Assembly: GCA_005223375.1 (NCBI GenBank)
Contig: RXOD01004782.1
Location: 1-18,300 of the forward strand
Reading direction: 5' to 3'
Source of the DNA: Amoebophrya sp. AT5.2
Taxonomy: Eukaryota > Sar > Dinophyceae > Syndiniales > Amoebophryaceae
Length of the DNA stretch: 18,300 bases
Part shown: positions 1 through 9,352 of the stretch, one piece after another
How positions within the stretch are numbered: position 1 is the first letter of the stretch
How the letters are laid out: each line of letters opens with the position of its first letter
Notes under the pieces: model-generated
What the model was told of the DNA's origin: nothing
Seen by the model: the letters and a program-made list of their open reading frames with translations, nothing else
Databases searched by the model: none
Translations under genes and position numbers: made by a program

Positions 1-47
1 ATCACGTCCAGCACCACACTACGCCGTAGTGTGGTGCTGGACGTGAT
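1..47. repeat. perfect 23-bp inverted repeat with 1-nt centre
   Basis: Bases 1-23 and 25-47 are exact reverse complements, with a single C at 24 between them. As RNA it would fold into a long hairpin, though a 1-nt loop would force the innermost pairs to open. It sits at the very edge of the window, so it could be a 3'-UTR hairpin of an upstream gene, the tip of a larger palindrome, or a fold-back artefact of assembly. The sequence itself is certain; the role is unknown. Confidence 0.9.
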
Positions 48-680
48 GGATAAGTTCATACAAGGCAAAAAACAAAACGCACAAATACAGCGAGGAGCAT
101 AGGCCGAGGAGTTTTTCCGAAGTGCCGACGTCTGTCTGGTTGCTGATGACAGAGTACTAAAGTGCGAAGAAACTCTACTGCAGTTGCGAACATGACCCAA
201 GCACTTACTTTATCCGCCCCCTGGTTGTTCTATCGGAGCACGCAGTTCTTGTGCGTGGTAAAGCGAAAGATCTCTCATGCTGTAGTGCCTAAAAATCTTC
301 CAATATGCTCGGTCTACCCAACCTGGTGCGTGTATTACTAACAGATCCCTCCGACAAGAAATTTGCTTTTGCAGCCAATGGCACCAATCGATCCGATTTG
401 CCGATTCAGCGATCCAAAACAATACCGCTGCGCGGGCAGCAGAAGCAAATGCGACTACTGCACAATGATCTGATGGATTCAATTCCGAATTGACGGCCGA
501 AGTCGACGATGCAGTCCTACTTTCAATGCTTTTGCCTTTGCCAGGGCCCATTTGAATCTTCAGCGACCAATGACGACGACACGGATACGACCGCAACAGT
601 AAAGTAGCACGCCAGAAGATGACCGCGACCGTGGTTACTACCTCTACCTAGGGTCCCTGTGATAGGACACTCGCGCAAAA
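48..680. other. intergenic region upstream of PPIL2
   Basis: No recognisable gene. Open frames of 62 residues (+) and 128 residues (-, 210-596) exist, but they match no family I know and lack the GC-rich third-position bias of the real genes here. The stretch before 681 should hold the promoter and 5' UTR of the cyclophilin gene. No TATA box or other element was recognised. Confidence 0.5.
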
Positions 681-2856
681 ATGGGCAAGCACAAGCATTC
701 GAAGGACAAGCTGTGGCTGAATCCGGCGGAGTATGCCGAGTGCTGGGGCGGCTTCACGACCAAGAACCTGCCTTTCAAAAAACTCCCCCTCCACTGCTGC
801 GCGCTGTCGCTGCAAAAATTCGAGTCGCCGGTATGCACGAAAAACGGCGAAGTCTTCGAGGCGACGAACGTCATTCCGTACTCAGCCGATTTTTTCTACA
901 TCACTGAGAATTTTGTTTTTTTTTCTGCCCACCAAAATTTTGGTCCACATCGATCGGACGACTTCCGCCCGCATCTTCGAGTCTATCAGTCAATCAATCA
1001 CAAAGAAAAGCAAGCCGAAACCCATCAATCCGCCCACCAATCCACCCACCCCACACAGGTTCATCAAGGCCCACGGCAAGAATCCGGTGACTGGCGAAAA
1101 CCTCCATCTGAAGGATTTAACCGCCCTCAAGTTTCAAAAGCGCGACGAACTGACCGACACTTTCGACAAGAAGCAGCAGAACAACTACGCCACCTACGTG
1201 GACCCTGTTTTTCCGGATAAGCAGCTGTCCGAGAATCTGCACGTCGTCTGCAACCTGAAGTCGGGGCACGTGTATCTCTTCGACACCGTGAACACCATGA
1301 ACAAAAAGGCCAACAACTTTCACGACTTAGTAACCGGCGAAAAATTCGTTTGGTCCACCGACATCGTGACGCTGCAGGACCCGAGTTTTCCGGAAAAAAG
1401 AGACGTGCAGAAGTTCTGGCACGTGCGGGAGGGAATCGAGTTCGGCGACGTGATGCAGATGGTGGAAAAAGGGATCGAGGAAGGGCTGAAAAAGGTGCTG
1501 GCGGGAGCGGGAGCGGAGGGGGGTTCGAGTTCGTCATCTACCTCCGACGCCCACAAGTTCATCAACTTGAACGAGTCGTTGAAATCCGCACTGGACGCCC
1601 AGAAGAAGCGCGTCGCCGAGGTAAAACAAGAACAGTCCGCCAAGCGGCAGAAGGAGGAAGCCAGAAAAACCGAAATCGCGGAGCGCGAGAAAGCGAGAAC
1701 CGTGAACAAGTTCTACACGTCTGGCGCTGCGAGTAGGGGGTTTACTTCCACAAGAATGGACGCGGCCAGCGGGAACAACCAGTACCGGCTGAACACGGAC
1801 AAGGAGGAGCGCGAGCTGTTGTACGAGAAGATGAAAAAGCGACAAAAGAACGTCAAGGGCTACGTAAGGCTGAACCTAGGCATCGCGAGGGGGAATGGGG
1901 AATCCAATTCAAGGGAAAGCAAGGTCGTTTTAGCGGGGTCGACGCTCCAGTCCTCGAGTTCGAAGTCGCGCGAGGCCATCAAGCTGCGGCGGGAAGAGTC
2001 AAATGACGCCTTTTCAGAGTTGGGGAGCGTGAACGTCGAGCTGCACGCGGACGTGACTCCGCACGCGGTGGACAACTTTTTGAGGCATTGCGAGAGCGGC
2101 TACTACGACAACACGGTGTTCCACCGGTTGGTGCCCAATTTCGTGATCCAGGGCGGCGACCCCACGGGGACCGGCACGGGCGGGCAGTCCGCGTTCGACG
2201 ACGGCGCGTGTTTTAAAGACGAGATTGACAGTAGACTCCAGTTCGAAAAAAAAGGCTGCCTGGCGATGGCCAACCCGGGCCTGAAGGACGAAAACAAGAG
2301 CCAGTTCTTCATCACTTTGAGAGATGACCTAACGAGCGTTCTGTTCAAGAAGCACACCTGCTTCGGCCGCATCGTCGGCGGGATGAATTTACTCGAACAG
2401 GTGACGATGACGGGCGAATCTTCTTCCGATCTTTTGATAAAAACCGACAAAAGGGACCGGCCGCTGCGGGACATCGTGATTTTGAGCACAGAAGTCTTCT
2501 CGAACCCGTTTAAGGACTGCGTGGAAGCGATCGCGAAGGAAGAAAAGGAGTTGGAAAAAAAGCGGTCAGACATGTGGTTCAACAACGCCAAAGACGTTAT
2601 GGCCGAGCACGAGAATCGCAATAGCGACGAAATCGGGAAGTATGCGGGTAGTATATCCTCTGGTGGTAGAGGTAGTGGTCAAAATCATGGTGGGACGAGC
2701 ATACTAGACGCGCTGCTCGCCGAATCAACAAATGCGGGAAAGGATGTTGCGACGTTGCAGAAAACGCTGGCAGGGATGAGCAAGGAAGAGCGGGAATACG
2801 CCGCAGCAGGCAGGAAAAGACGGGAAAAAAAAGCATTCACATTTGACGACTGGTGA
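681..2856 (+). CDS. PPIL2: PPIL2-type U-box/cyclophilin peptidyl-prolyl isomerase, 2 exons
   Basis: Exons are 681-877 and 1059-2856, with a GT-AG intron at 878-1058; the split codon restores the family motif NVIPFIKAHGKNP. The product is about 664 residues against about 520 in human. It begins MGKHKHSKDKLW, like the animal and plant proteins. A U-box follows at about residues 30-95 (LPFKKLPLHCCALSLQ, PVCTKNGEVFE). A charged, coiled-coil-like Lys/Glu/Arg stretch fills the middle. The cyclophilin domain is at about 330-500, with FHRLVPNFVIQGGDPTGTGT and SQFFITL, which carry the catalytic Arg and the substrate-pocket residues; the CypA Trp121 position is not Trp. The C-terminus ...FTFDDW resembles the conserved family end. 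Family members are nuclear, spliceosome-associated and have E3 ligase potential. An odd insert of about 46 residues splits the first two cyclophilin strands (see findings). The start at 681 has the context aaaaATGG. Confidence 0.93.
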
Positions 2857-3506
2857 TGTAGTTGTGATGGCAAAAAAGTACTAACCTACCGAGGCGACCC
2901 ATTGAATTTGAAATTGATCGAACAACGCAGCCGCACCAGGTTTGCGAAAGAAATTGGTTTACAATAGGAAGCAACTGTCTTGTTCTCGAGAGGTCGTGGC
3001 TCTTCGTCGCTGTGGGCGCAAAGCCAATCCTCCGGATCGGTAAGAGCCCCATGCATTCGCTCCTGCTGCCGTGCTCGTGTCACTCCCCGTCATGAATGGC
3101 TGGAGTAGTCATCGGTTTCTTTCACGATAAGAGACTCGGTTTGAAAAAGTAAAGTTTCGGTGCTCGAAATTCCGTCGATGCATTTTTGCTCGTCAACATA
3201 TCGTCAAACTCATAGGAAGTCGTTCGTAAATTCGGTTTCCGGAACGAATATCCGCTTTCGCTCCCCCGGCCCGTCTCGTCGTCTACGAGTTTTTCGTTTG
3301 CGTCAGTTTTGACTACAAGGTAGCACTGATTGATGCATCTTTATTTGCGGAACACACGACCAGGCCGGGAACTAACAAGTTACTTACAGCTCGGGACTCC
3401 GTGTCCTACACCTACCCTCGCTCGACAAAAAACATCCACGACGCACCACAACAAGCCGCTCTAAGAAGTAAAACCAGCTTTTTCGCGGAAAAAAAAGTTG
3501 CAGAAG
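2857..3506. other. intergenic region, no gene seen
   Basis: This stretch holds the 3' UTR of PPIL2 and the upstream region of the next small gene. Only short frames of 65-85 residues occur, with no recognisable similarity. Near 2880 there is a branch-point-like tactaac in the 3' UTR, with no sign that it is used. Confidence 0.5.
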
Positions 3507-3877
3507 ATGCCGCCATCTCCGAGTGCCGACGCTTTCGCGAAGCAAGCGAAAAACCTCACCACGGTGAAGAAAGCCGACCGTCCGGAGAACAAAAAGCCCG
3601 CTGGACACGACCCCGCCATGCTCAAGGTAAGTTCTACTACTCCTCCTTTCTTGAGTAGCATCCTCCTCCTCCATTCTTTATTTGAACTCCATTTTTCATT
3701 TTCGTTGAACTACAACAACCACAGGGCCTCGAGGACTTGTACGCGAAGAACAAGGGGGATTTGGCGGCGCTGGCGAAAGCGACCAAATCTTCGGAGACCT
3801 TGATGAAGAAAAACCCGCCGAAGGACGGGAAAGAATTCGCGAAAAAAATGCTCGACGGGGCGTACGCGCTCAACTGA
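3507..3877 (+). CDS. small lysine-rich protein of unknown function, 2 exons
   Basis: Exons are 3507-3626 and 3725-3877. The GT-AG intron at 3627-3724 (98 bp) has a consensus donor (AAG/GTAAGT) and a CACAG acceptor after a pyrimidine-rich tract, in phase 0. The joined frame gives 90 residues. It starts MPPSPSADAFAKQAKNL and carries PENKKPAGHDPAMLK at the junction. The second half, GLEDLYAKNKGDLAALAKA..., looks helical and amphipathic and ends GAYALN. Codons favour G or C in the third position, as in neighbouring genes. I do not recognise the family. There is no signal peptide or membrane segment. The good splice signals and clean joined frame argue that it is real. An upstream TTG in the same frame could extend it by three residues, but the ATG at 3507 is preferred. 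Confidence 0.7.
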
Positions 3878-4842
3878 TCTGTACTACATCGATCATGAAT
3901 ACTATGAATGTATGAATTTCAATTTTGGCCGCGGCGGAGGTGATCCGATTCGGAAGATGGGGTAGGATTATAGTTAGATGGATCGATGGCCGCTATAGAT
4001 ATAGTGACGCAAGGAGCTGCTACGAGGTGCGGAGAAACGAAATTCAGAGGGAGGTTAGATGAGGGCAAGAAGGGCAAGGGCTGCTCTGCCCGGGAAAAAT
4101 AAATTATAAATCCTACGAACAAAAAGAGCTCGAAATACGGAATTCAATTTCATGCTACGTGTTGGAGGTGTTGGTGGACTGGTAGCATAGGCCCACTATC
4201 CATCGGCTTACTTTTCTGATGATATCCTCACGCGGGCGCTCTCCCTGCAGGAAGCTAAGCACCACGAAAAACCATTTTGCTTGATTCATTCGAGACCGTC
4301 ACCATTTTGTTTTACCGGCCTCCATTCAAACCAGACGAAGTGGCAATCTTTTCATTCTCCTCGGGGCCGCCATCGGAGGATTTCAAGGTTTTATCGAACG
4401 GCGTTCGAGCAGCCACTCTCGCGGGCTGATTGCTTATGCTTGGCGGCGAAATAAGTAAGTGCCTCGTGGTGGTATCAGTCTTTTCTTCGTCCGTGAGTTT
4501 TCGGAAAAGCGGGTCAAACAAGTGTACCTTGAAAAGGAAGCCTCCATTGTTTGGTAAGCCGGAACCTTTTTTGTTTTTCCGATTGGAAACTGATCTCCGT
4601 CTGCCGCATGTATGATGCTTCCGTGGTTGTCTACTTCCAAGAGGAACAGCACCACACTCTTTCGTTCGTGACACTGAGACTGACAGTGCTCCGTGTCGCT
4701 GTATTGATTCACGTAGCGTATATATAATTTTTCAAGCACCTCCTCATACATCTGATCTCTATCGGTGAAAGAGAACCAGGACCCAGACCCACCCCAGGGG
4801 CCAACGAAGTGATCACCGTCCGCAGGAGTAGGTATCTGAAGC

Positions 4843-5376
4843 ATGCAGATGAAGACAAAAAAGGCTGCTGGCGTGCTGTCCCTGTGCAGCCTCCTGGCGC
4901 CTTGCATCGAGGCCACGTCCAGCTCCGCCGCTCCATCAGAGGAGGGTCATCTTCTGAATCTCCGCGGCATCCTTCCCAGCAGCTCTTTCACTCTTCTTCG
5001 GCCGAAAGGCCAGCAGCAAGAATCTGAATCGCACCACCAGACGACGCAGAAGAAGAAGAAGAGCCGGAAAGAGCTGCGGAAGGCGGCCACCGCGCGCCGG
5101 AAGAGCATGATGACGAAAGATCCACCCGAGGACAGCGGAGATGGATGCTGCACGGGCTCCCTTTGTAAGGAGGAGACTAGCGGTAGCGGCGACAAAAGCG
5201 AAACTGGTGAGGAAACCAGTGGGCAAACTACCGGTGAGGAAACCGGTGAGGAAACCGGTGAGGAAGCCGGTGAGGAAGCCGGTGAGTCACACATGACCAA
5301 AGAACAACAGGAGGAATGGGACAAAAGAATGGAATGGAACAGGGAACACCCCGACCTACCAGCGAAGAAGCGATAA
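4843..5376 (+). CDS. secreted basic protein with acidic TGEE repeat tail, copy A
   Basis: This is a 177-residue frame without introns. Residues 1-24 (MQMKTKKAAGVLSLCSLLAP, then CIEA) form a typical signal peptide; the second Met, at residue 3, is an alternative start. A Ser-rich segment follows, with the conserved EEGHLLNLRGI. A very basic stretch at about 65-90 (KKKKSRKELRKAATARRKS) resembles a nuclear localisation signal. Next comes CCTGSLC. The acidic tail repeats GEET/GEEA several times and ends WNREHPDLPAKKR. Copies B and C lack this tail. The codons have high GC3, unlike the flanking repeat DNA, and length differences among copies inside the signal peptide are multiples of three, both of which support real coding. 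I recognise no family. Inference: an exported protein, possibly a parasite effector. Confidence 0.75.
   Translation: MQMKTKKAAGVLSLCSLLAPCIEATSSSAAPSEEGHLLNLRGILPSSSFTLLRPKGQQQESESHHQTTQKKKKSRKELRKAATARRKSMMTKDPPEDSGDGCCTGSLCKEETSGSGDKSETGEETSGQTTGEETGEETGEEAGEEAGESHMTKEQQEEWDKRMEWNREHPDLPAKKR
5205..5286 (+). repeat. 12-bp minisatellite inside copy A
   Basis: The unit is accggtgaggaa with small variants (aaccagt, gaagcc). It encodes TGEE/AGEE, and copies at the 3' end are nearly identical. The repeat is in phase with the reading frame and is absent from copies B and C, so it expanded in copy A only. Confidence 0.85.
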
Positions 5377-6028
5377 ATCCGATTGTCGCACTGATACGAA
5401 CGGCTACCGGAACAAAAGCAAGCGTGGGAAGTTTTAAGAGGCATCAACAACTGAAATTTCCCGCACTTGCAGGCCTCTGGTTATCTAGGATCTGTGCTTT
5501 GAAGATACTTCCGGTGAATTGGAGCAGCCCCGGACTGCAACGACAACAACAGCAAAACCCCATATCGGCTGTAGAGACTGGAATTATATTTTTAATCGAT
5601 ATGGAGAACGCGAACGCAGCAGTTTCTGACTTCAAAAATGCGCAGTGCTCCCGGCCATCTTGCCGTTCCTGATTGCTTTCCTCTCACTACCAGGATATCA
5701 CAACAACAAAAAACATCCCCCCTATTTTCATTGTTGTCACTCCATGTTTCAAGGTTCTCCCATGTGGAGGAAATTTTCGTGAGTATGGTAAACTTATGCG
5801 GACTACGGGTACAGTAGGTGTCGCGTTTTTCGTTGCTCGATGGTTTCTCTCACCCACGACGCGATCGTGTCGCCCCTCTACGATCTACGTACCACTCAAC
5901 GACATCAATAGCATTTTTCTCTTCCTGCCTTGTCTCCCTATTACGAAGCGAAATCACCACGACATCAAGACGCGCAATTCCCTTATACTTGCAGAAAAGA
6001 GCAGTTGTCGTGCTAGTACTACAACAAG

Positions 6029-6052
6029 TTTAGGGTAAGGCTCAGGGTTAGG
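6029..6052 (+). repeat. degenerate telomere-like tract, unit A/B junction
   Basis: The tract reads TTTAGGG-TAAGGCTCAGGG-TTAGG, mixing plant/algal-type TTTAGGG with TTAGG-like words. The same tract, one base different, recurs at 7762-7785, and a more decayed form is at 9406-9425. It is too short and degenerate to be a working telomere. Confidence 0.6.
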
Positions 6053-6296
6053 ATTGCCATATTTATGCGATATTTGCACAATTTTTCAGGGTCTACAACG
6101 TGTATGAGCTATACGTGGAGGTGGTGATCAGTGTTGGTGGACTACTAGCAAAGGCCCACTATTCACATTCTACGTTTAGGTACACCTACGATTCTGATGA
6201 TGTCTTCAGGTGGCTGCTCTTTCAAGAACTACCGCGAACAACCATTTTGATTTTGCTTGATTCATTCGAGACCGTCACCATTTTGTTTTACCGTCC

Positions 6297-6413
6297 TGTG
6301 TGACGTGTGAAGCCTGAGGACAATCGTTGTGAAGACCTTCAGCGCGAGAATCGGGCTTGCTCGTAGTGCTGCGAACGTTCACCCCATGCTGGGCAAATCA
6401 ATCAATCAAATCC
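6297..6413. mobile_element. about 117-bp insertion unique to unit B
   Basis: Units A and C run straight from ttttaccg into ttcattcaaacc. Unit B has about 117 extra bases at this point, flanked by TCC on both sides (6294-6296 and 6411-6413), which may be a short target duplication. I see no terminal inverted repeats and no coding capacity. The right end is a short atca microsatellite. It may be a small mobile fragment, or an ancestral segment lost from A and C. Confidence 0.5.
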
Positions 6414-6930
6414 TTCATTCAAACCCGACGAAGTGGCAGTCTTTTCATTCTCCTCGGGGCCGCCATCAAAGGATTTCAAGGTTCTATCGAACGGCGTTCG
6501 AGCAGCCACTCTCGCGGGCTGATTGCTTATGCTTGGCGGCGAAATAGGTAAGTGCCTCGTGGTGATGAAGGTGGTATCAGTCTTTTCTTCGTCCGTGAGT
6601 TTTCGGAAAAGCGGGTCAAACAAGTGCACCTTGAAAATCGTTTTGTAAACCGGAACTTTTTTTATTTCCGATTGGAAACTGATCTCCGTCTGCCGCATGT
6701 ATGATGCTTCCGTGGTTGTCTACTTCCAAGAGGAACAGCGCGACACTCTTTCGTTCGTGACACTGAGACCGACAGTGCTTCGTGTCGTTGTATTGATTCA
6801 CGTAGCGTATAGTTGTTCTTTTTCAAGCTCCTCATACATCTCTTTCCTATCGGTGAAAGAGAACCAGGACCCAACCCCACCCCAGGGGCCAACGAAGTGA
6901 TCACCGCCCGCAGGAGTAGGTATCTGAAGC

Positions 6931-7339
6931 ATGCAGATGAAGATAAAGGCTGCTGGCGTCCTGTTCCTGTGCGGCCTCCTGGCGCCTTGCATCGAGGCCA
7001 CGTCCAGCTCCGCCGCTCCATCAGAGGAGGGTCATCTTCTGAATCTCCGCGGCATCCGTCCCAGCAGCTCTTTCACTCTTGCTTCTTGAGCCGAAAGGCC
7101 AGCAGCAAGAATTTGAATCGCACCACCGGACGACGCAGAGGCAGAAGAAGAAAAAGAGCCGGAAACTGCTGCGGAAGGCGGCCACCGCGCGCCGGAAAAG
7201 CATGAGACCCCCGTCCCCGAAACATACACATATAGCCGGGGACACCGAAAATGAAAGCTGCACGGGCTCCCTTTCTTGTACAAGGACCAAGGATAACCCT
7301 GGAATTGTTGGAATTTCTTCGTCGGATACTGGATCTTGA
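6931..7339 (+). pseudogene. secreted basic protein, copy B, frameshifted
   Basis: The gene starts as in the other copies (MQMKIKAAGVLFLCGLLAP, then CIEATSSS). After SSSFTLAS it meets a TGA at 7087-7089. Compared with copy A, a net gain of four bases around 7078-7090 shifts the frame. The rest (EPKGQQQEFESHHRTTQ, the basic KKKKSRKLLRKAATARRKS block, ESCTGSLSC) continues in the next frame to a stop at 7337-7339. As written it would give only a 52-residue truncated product. A sequencing error is possible. The pseudogene call is likely, because unit B also carries an insertion. Confidence 0.75.
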
Positions 7340-7761
7340 GAATGCGAACACCGCAATTTCTGACTTCAAAAATGCGCAGTGCTCCCGGCCATCTTGCCGC
7401 CCCTGATTGCTTTCCTCTCACTACCATGATATCACAACAACAAAAAAAATAAAAAATATCAATCCCCCCTATTTTCATTGTTGTCAGCACTCCATGTTTC
7501 AAGGAATTAATTTTCGTGAGTATGGTAAACTTATGCGGACTACGGGTATAGTAGGTGTGTATTTATTCGTTGCTCGATGGTTTTTCTCACCCACGATGCG
7601 ATCTTATCGCCCCTCTACGATCTACGTACCACTCAACGACATCAGAGCATTTTTCTGTTCCTGCCTTGTCTCCCTATTACGAAGCGAAATCACCACGACA
7701 TCAAGACGAGCAATTCCCTTATTCTTGCAGAAAAGAGTTGTCGTGCTAGTACTACAACAAG

Positions 7762-7785
7762 TTTAGGGTAAGGCTAAGGGTTAGG
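7762..7785 (+). repeat. degenerate telomere-like tract, unit B/C junction
   Basis: This is the second copy of the TTTAGGG...GGGTTAGG tract, in the same position relative to the unit as 6029-6052. Confidence 0.6.
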
Positions 7786-8546
7786 ATTGCCATATTTATG
7801 CGATATTTGCCCAATTTTTCAGGGTCTACAACGTGTATGAGCTATACGTGGAGGTGGTGATCAGTGTTGGTGGACTACTAGCAAAGGCCCACTATTCACA
7901 TTCTACGTTTAGGTACACCTACGATTCTGATGATGTCTTCAGGTGGCTGCTCTTTCAAGAACTACCGCGAACAACCATTTTGATCTTGCTTGATTCATTC
8001 GAGACCGTCACCATTTTGTTTTACCGTGCTTCATTCAAACCCGACGAAGTGGCAGTCCTTTCATTCTCCTCGGGGCCGCCATCGGAGGATTTCAAGGTTC
8101 TATCGAACGGCGTTCGAGCAGCCACTCTCGCGGGCTGATTGCTTATGCTTGGCGGCGAAATAAGTAAGTGCCTCGTGGTGGTATCAGTCTTTTCTTCGTC
8201 CGTGAGTTTTCGAAAAAGCGGGTCAAACAAGTGTACCTTGAAAATCGTTTTGATGTAAACCGGAACTTTTCATCTTCCGATTGGAAACTGATCTCCGTCT
8301 GCCGCATGTATGATGCTTCCGTGGCTGTCTACTTCCAAGAGGAACAGCACGACACTCTTTCGTTCGTGACACTGAGACCGGCGACAGTGCTTCGTGTCGT
8401 TGTATTGATTCACGTAGCGTATAGTTTTTCTTTTTCAAGCTCCTCATACATCTCTATCGATCCTATCGGTGAAAGAGAACCAGGACCCAGACCCACCCCA
8501 GGGGCCAACGAAGTGATCACCGCCCGCAGGAGTAGGTATCTGAAGC

Positions 8547-8942
8547 ATGCAGATGAAGATAGAGGCTGCTGGCGTCCTGTCCCTGTGCCTGTGCGGCCTC
8601 CTGGCGCGTTGCATCGAGGCCACGTCCAGCTCCGCCGCTCCATCAGAGGAGGGTCATCTTCTGAATCTCCGCGGCATCCGTCCCAGCAGCTCTTTCACTT
8701 TTTTTGAGCGGGAACGCCAGCAGCAAGAATTTGAATCGCGCCACCGGACGACGCAGAAGAAGAAGAAAAAGAGCCGGAAACTGCTGCGGAAGGCGGCCAC
8801 CGCGCGCCGGAAAAGCATGATTATACCGAAACATACAGCCGAGGACGACGAAAATGAAAGCTGCACGGGCTCCCTTTCTTGTAACAAGGGGAAGCACAGC
8901 GGCGACAAAAGTCTAGCCATCACAGGAACCTACTTCCGGTGA
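8547..8942 (+). CDS. secreted basic protein, copy C, intact
   Basis: A single-exon frame of 131 residues. The signal peptide MQMKIEAAGVLSLCLCGLLA, then RCIEA, carries two extra codons relative to copy B, in frame. It is followed by TSSSAAPSEEGHLLNLRGIR, a Gln/Glu/Arg segment, the Lys/Arg-rich block KKKKKSRKLLRKAATARRKS, and a two-cysteine tail ESCTGSLSCNKG ending ITGTYFR. There is no membrane segment beyond the signal peptide. GC3 is high. This is probably the shortest intact form of the family, with copy A an elongated relative. Function is unknown. A signal peptide combined with a nuclear-signal-like basic block would suit a protein exported to a host cell, but that is inference. Confidence 0.75.
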   Translation: MQMKIEAAGVLSLCLCGLLARCIEATSSSAAPSEEGHLLNLRGIRPSSSFTFFERERQQQEFESRHRTTQKKKKKSRKLLRKAATARRKSMIIPKHTAEDDENESCTGSLSCNKGKHSGDKSLAITGTYFR

Positions 8943-8945
8943 ATA

Positions 8946-9200
8946 TTCCGAACACAGTCGTTGTTCTTAGCTTCTTAGGCGGACTTTGCCTCCCAAACGT
9001 GTAACTTCCAACCTCCTGCTACAACTGAGAATTTCAAGGAAAGAGGTCTTTTTCGGAGCAAGCAGCTGACGACGTGGCTTCTGTGGTAGCTCAAAACTGG
9101 TGCCAGCGTGCACCTTTTCCACCCGCTTCGAGGCAACGCGCCCCATTCTCGTGCAACGTTTAAAAGTTATGCCATGTCATTTCTTTTGCCAGGGCGGTAT
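8946..9200. other. unique spacer within the array
   Basis: About 250 bp downstream of copy C with no counterpart in units A or B, lying between two copies of the gene-tail sequence. No open frame or RNA feature was recognised. Confidence 0.5.
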
Positions 9201-9352
9201 CTTGTAACAAGGGGAAGCACAGCGGCTCCCTTTCTTGCAACAAGGGGAAGCACAGCGGCGACAAAAGTCTAGCCATCACAGGAACCTACTTCCGGTGACA
9301 TCACAGGACCTACTTCCGGTGAATATGAGCAGCCCCGGACTGCAACGACAAC
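9201..9352 (+). repeat. short tandem re-duplications of the gene-tail sequence
   Basis: The motif cttgtaacaaggggaagcac is found in the copy C coding end (from 8879), at 9201, and again with one change at about 9234. The motif catcacaggaacctacttcc occurs at 8918 and 9274, with a one-base-shorter form at 9299. These are non-coding copies of the last codons and stop region of copy C, which suggests replication slippage or template switching. Confidence 0.8.

Larger units (their letters stand above)
4153..6090. repeat. tandem repeat unit A (secreted-protein array)
   Basis: First unit of the array. Its left edge, near 4153, is diverged but matches 6115-6180 (ggtgttggtggact, ggcccacta). From about 4280 the match to units B and C is nearly exact. 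It contains a conserved upstream block (4280-4842), the gene at 4843-5376, and a downstream block (5630-6090) that is repeated at 7360-7823. A GTAAGT tract at 4455-4460 is conserved in all three units and could be a donor for a 5'-UTR intron. The left boundary is approximate. Confidence 0.85.
6091..7823. repeat. tandem repeat unit B (secreted-protein array)
   Basis: Second unit. It is 1733 bp long when measured between identical points 6100 and 7833. It contains the upstream block, a private insertion of about 117 bp (6297-6413), a frameshifted gene copy (6931-7339) and the downstream block. The first 60 codons of the + frame beginning MYELYVEVVISVGG at 6100 are the same as in unit C, so the units are recent duplicates. 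In unit B the insertion cuts that frame short, which argues against it being a required protein. Confidence 0.9.

Noticed and set aside
210..596. 128-residue minus-strand frame in the upstream region
   Set aside because: No recognised similarity, no coding bias, no signal or splice context.
4434..4916. 160-residue minus-strand frame opposite the start of secreted-protein copy A, with protein-like stretches such as GDHFVGPWGGSGSWFSFTD
   Set aside because: In units B and C the same frame is broken by stops and frame shifts. The + strand gene, with signal peptide and codon bias, explains the overlapping part. It is kept only as a possible antisense curiosity.
6238..6295. ccattttg...cttgattc words that recall the dinoflagellate spliced leader (CCATTTTGGCTCAAG)
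   Set aside because: The match breaks after eight bases and is not next to a gene start, so it is not a leader gene or relic.
7833..8138. + strand frame of 101 residues (MYELYVEVVISVGG...) at the start of unit C
   Set aside because: It is cut short by the insertion in unit B and not preserved in units A and D. Codon use is AT-rich, unlike the genes here. Conservation reflects recent duplication.
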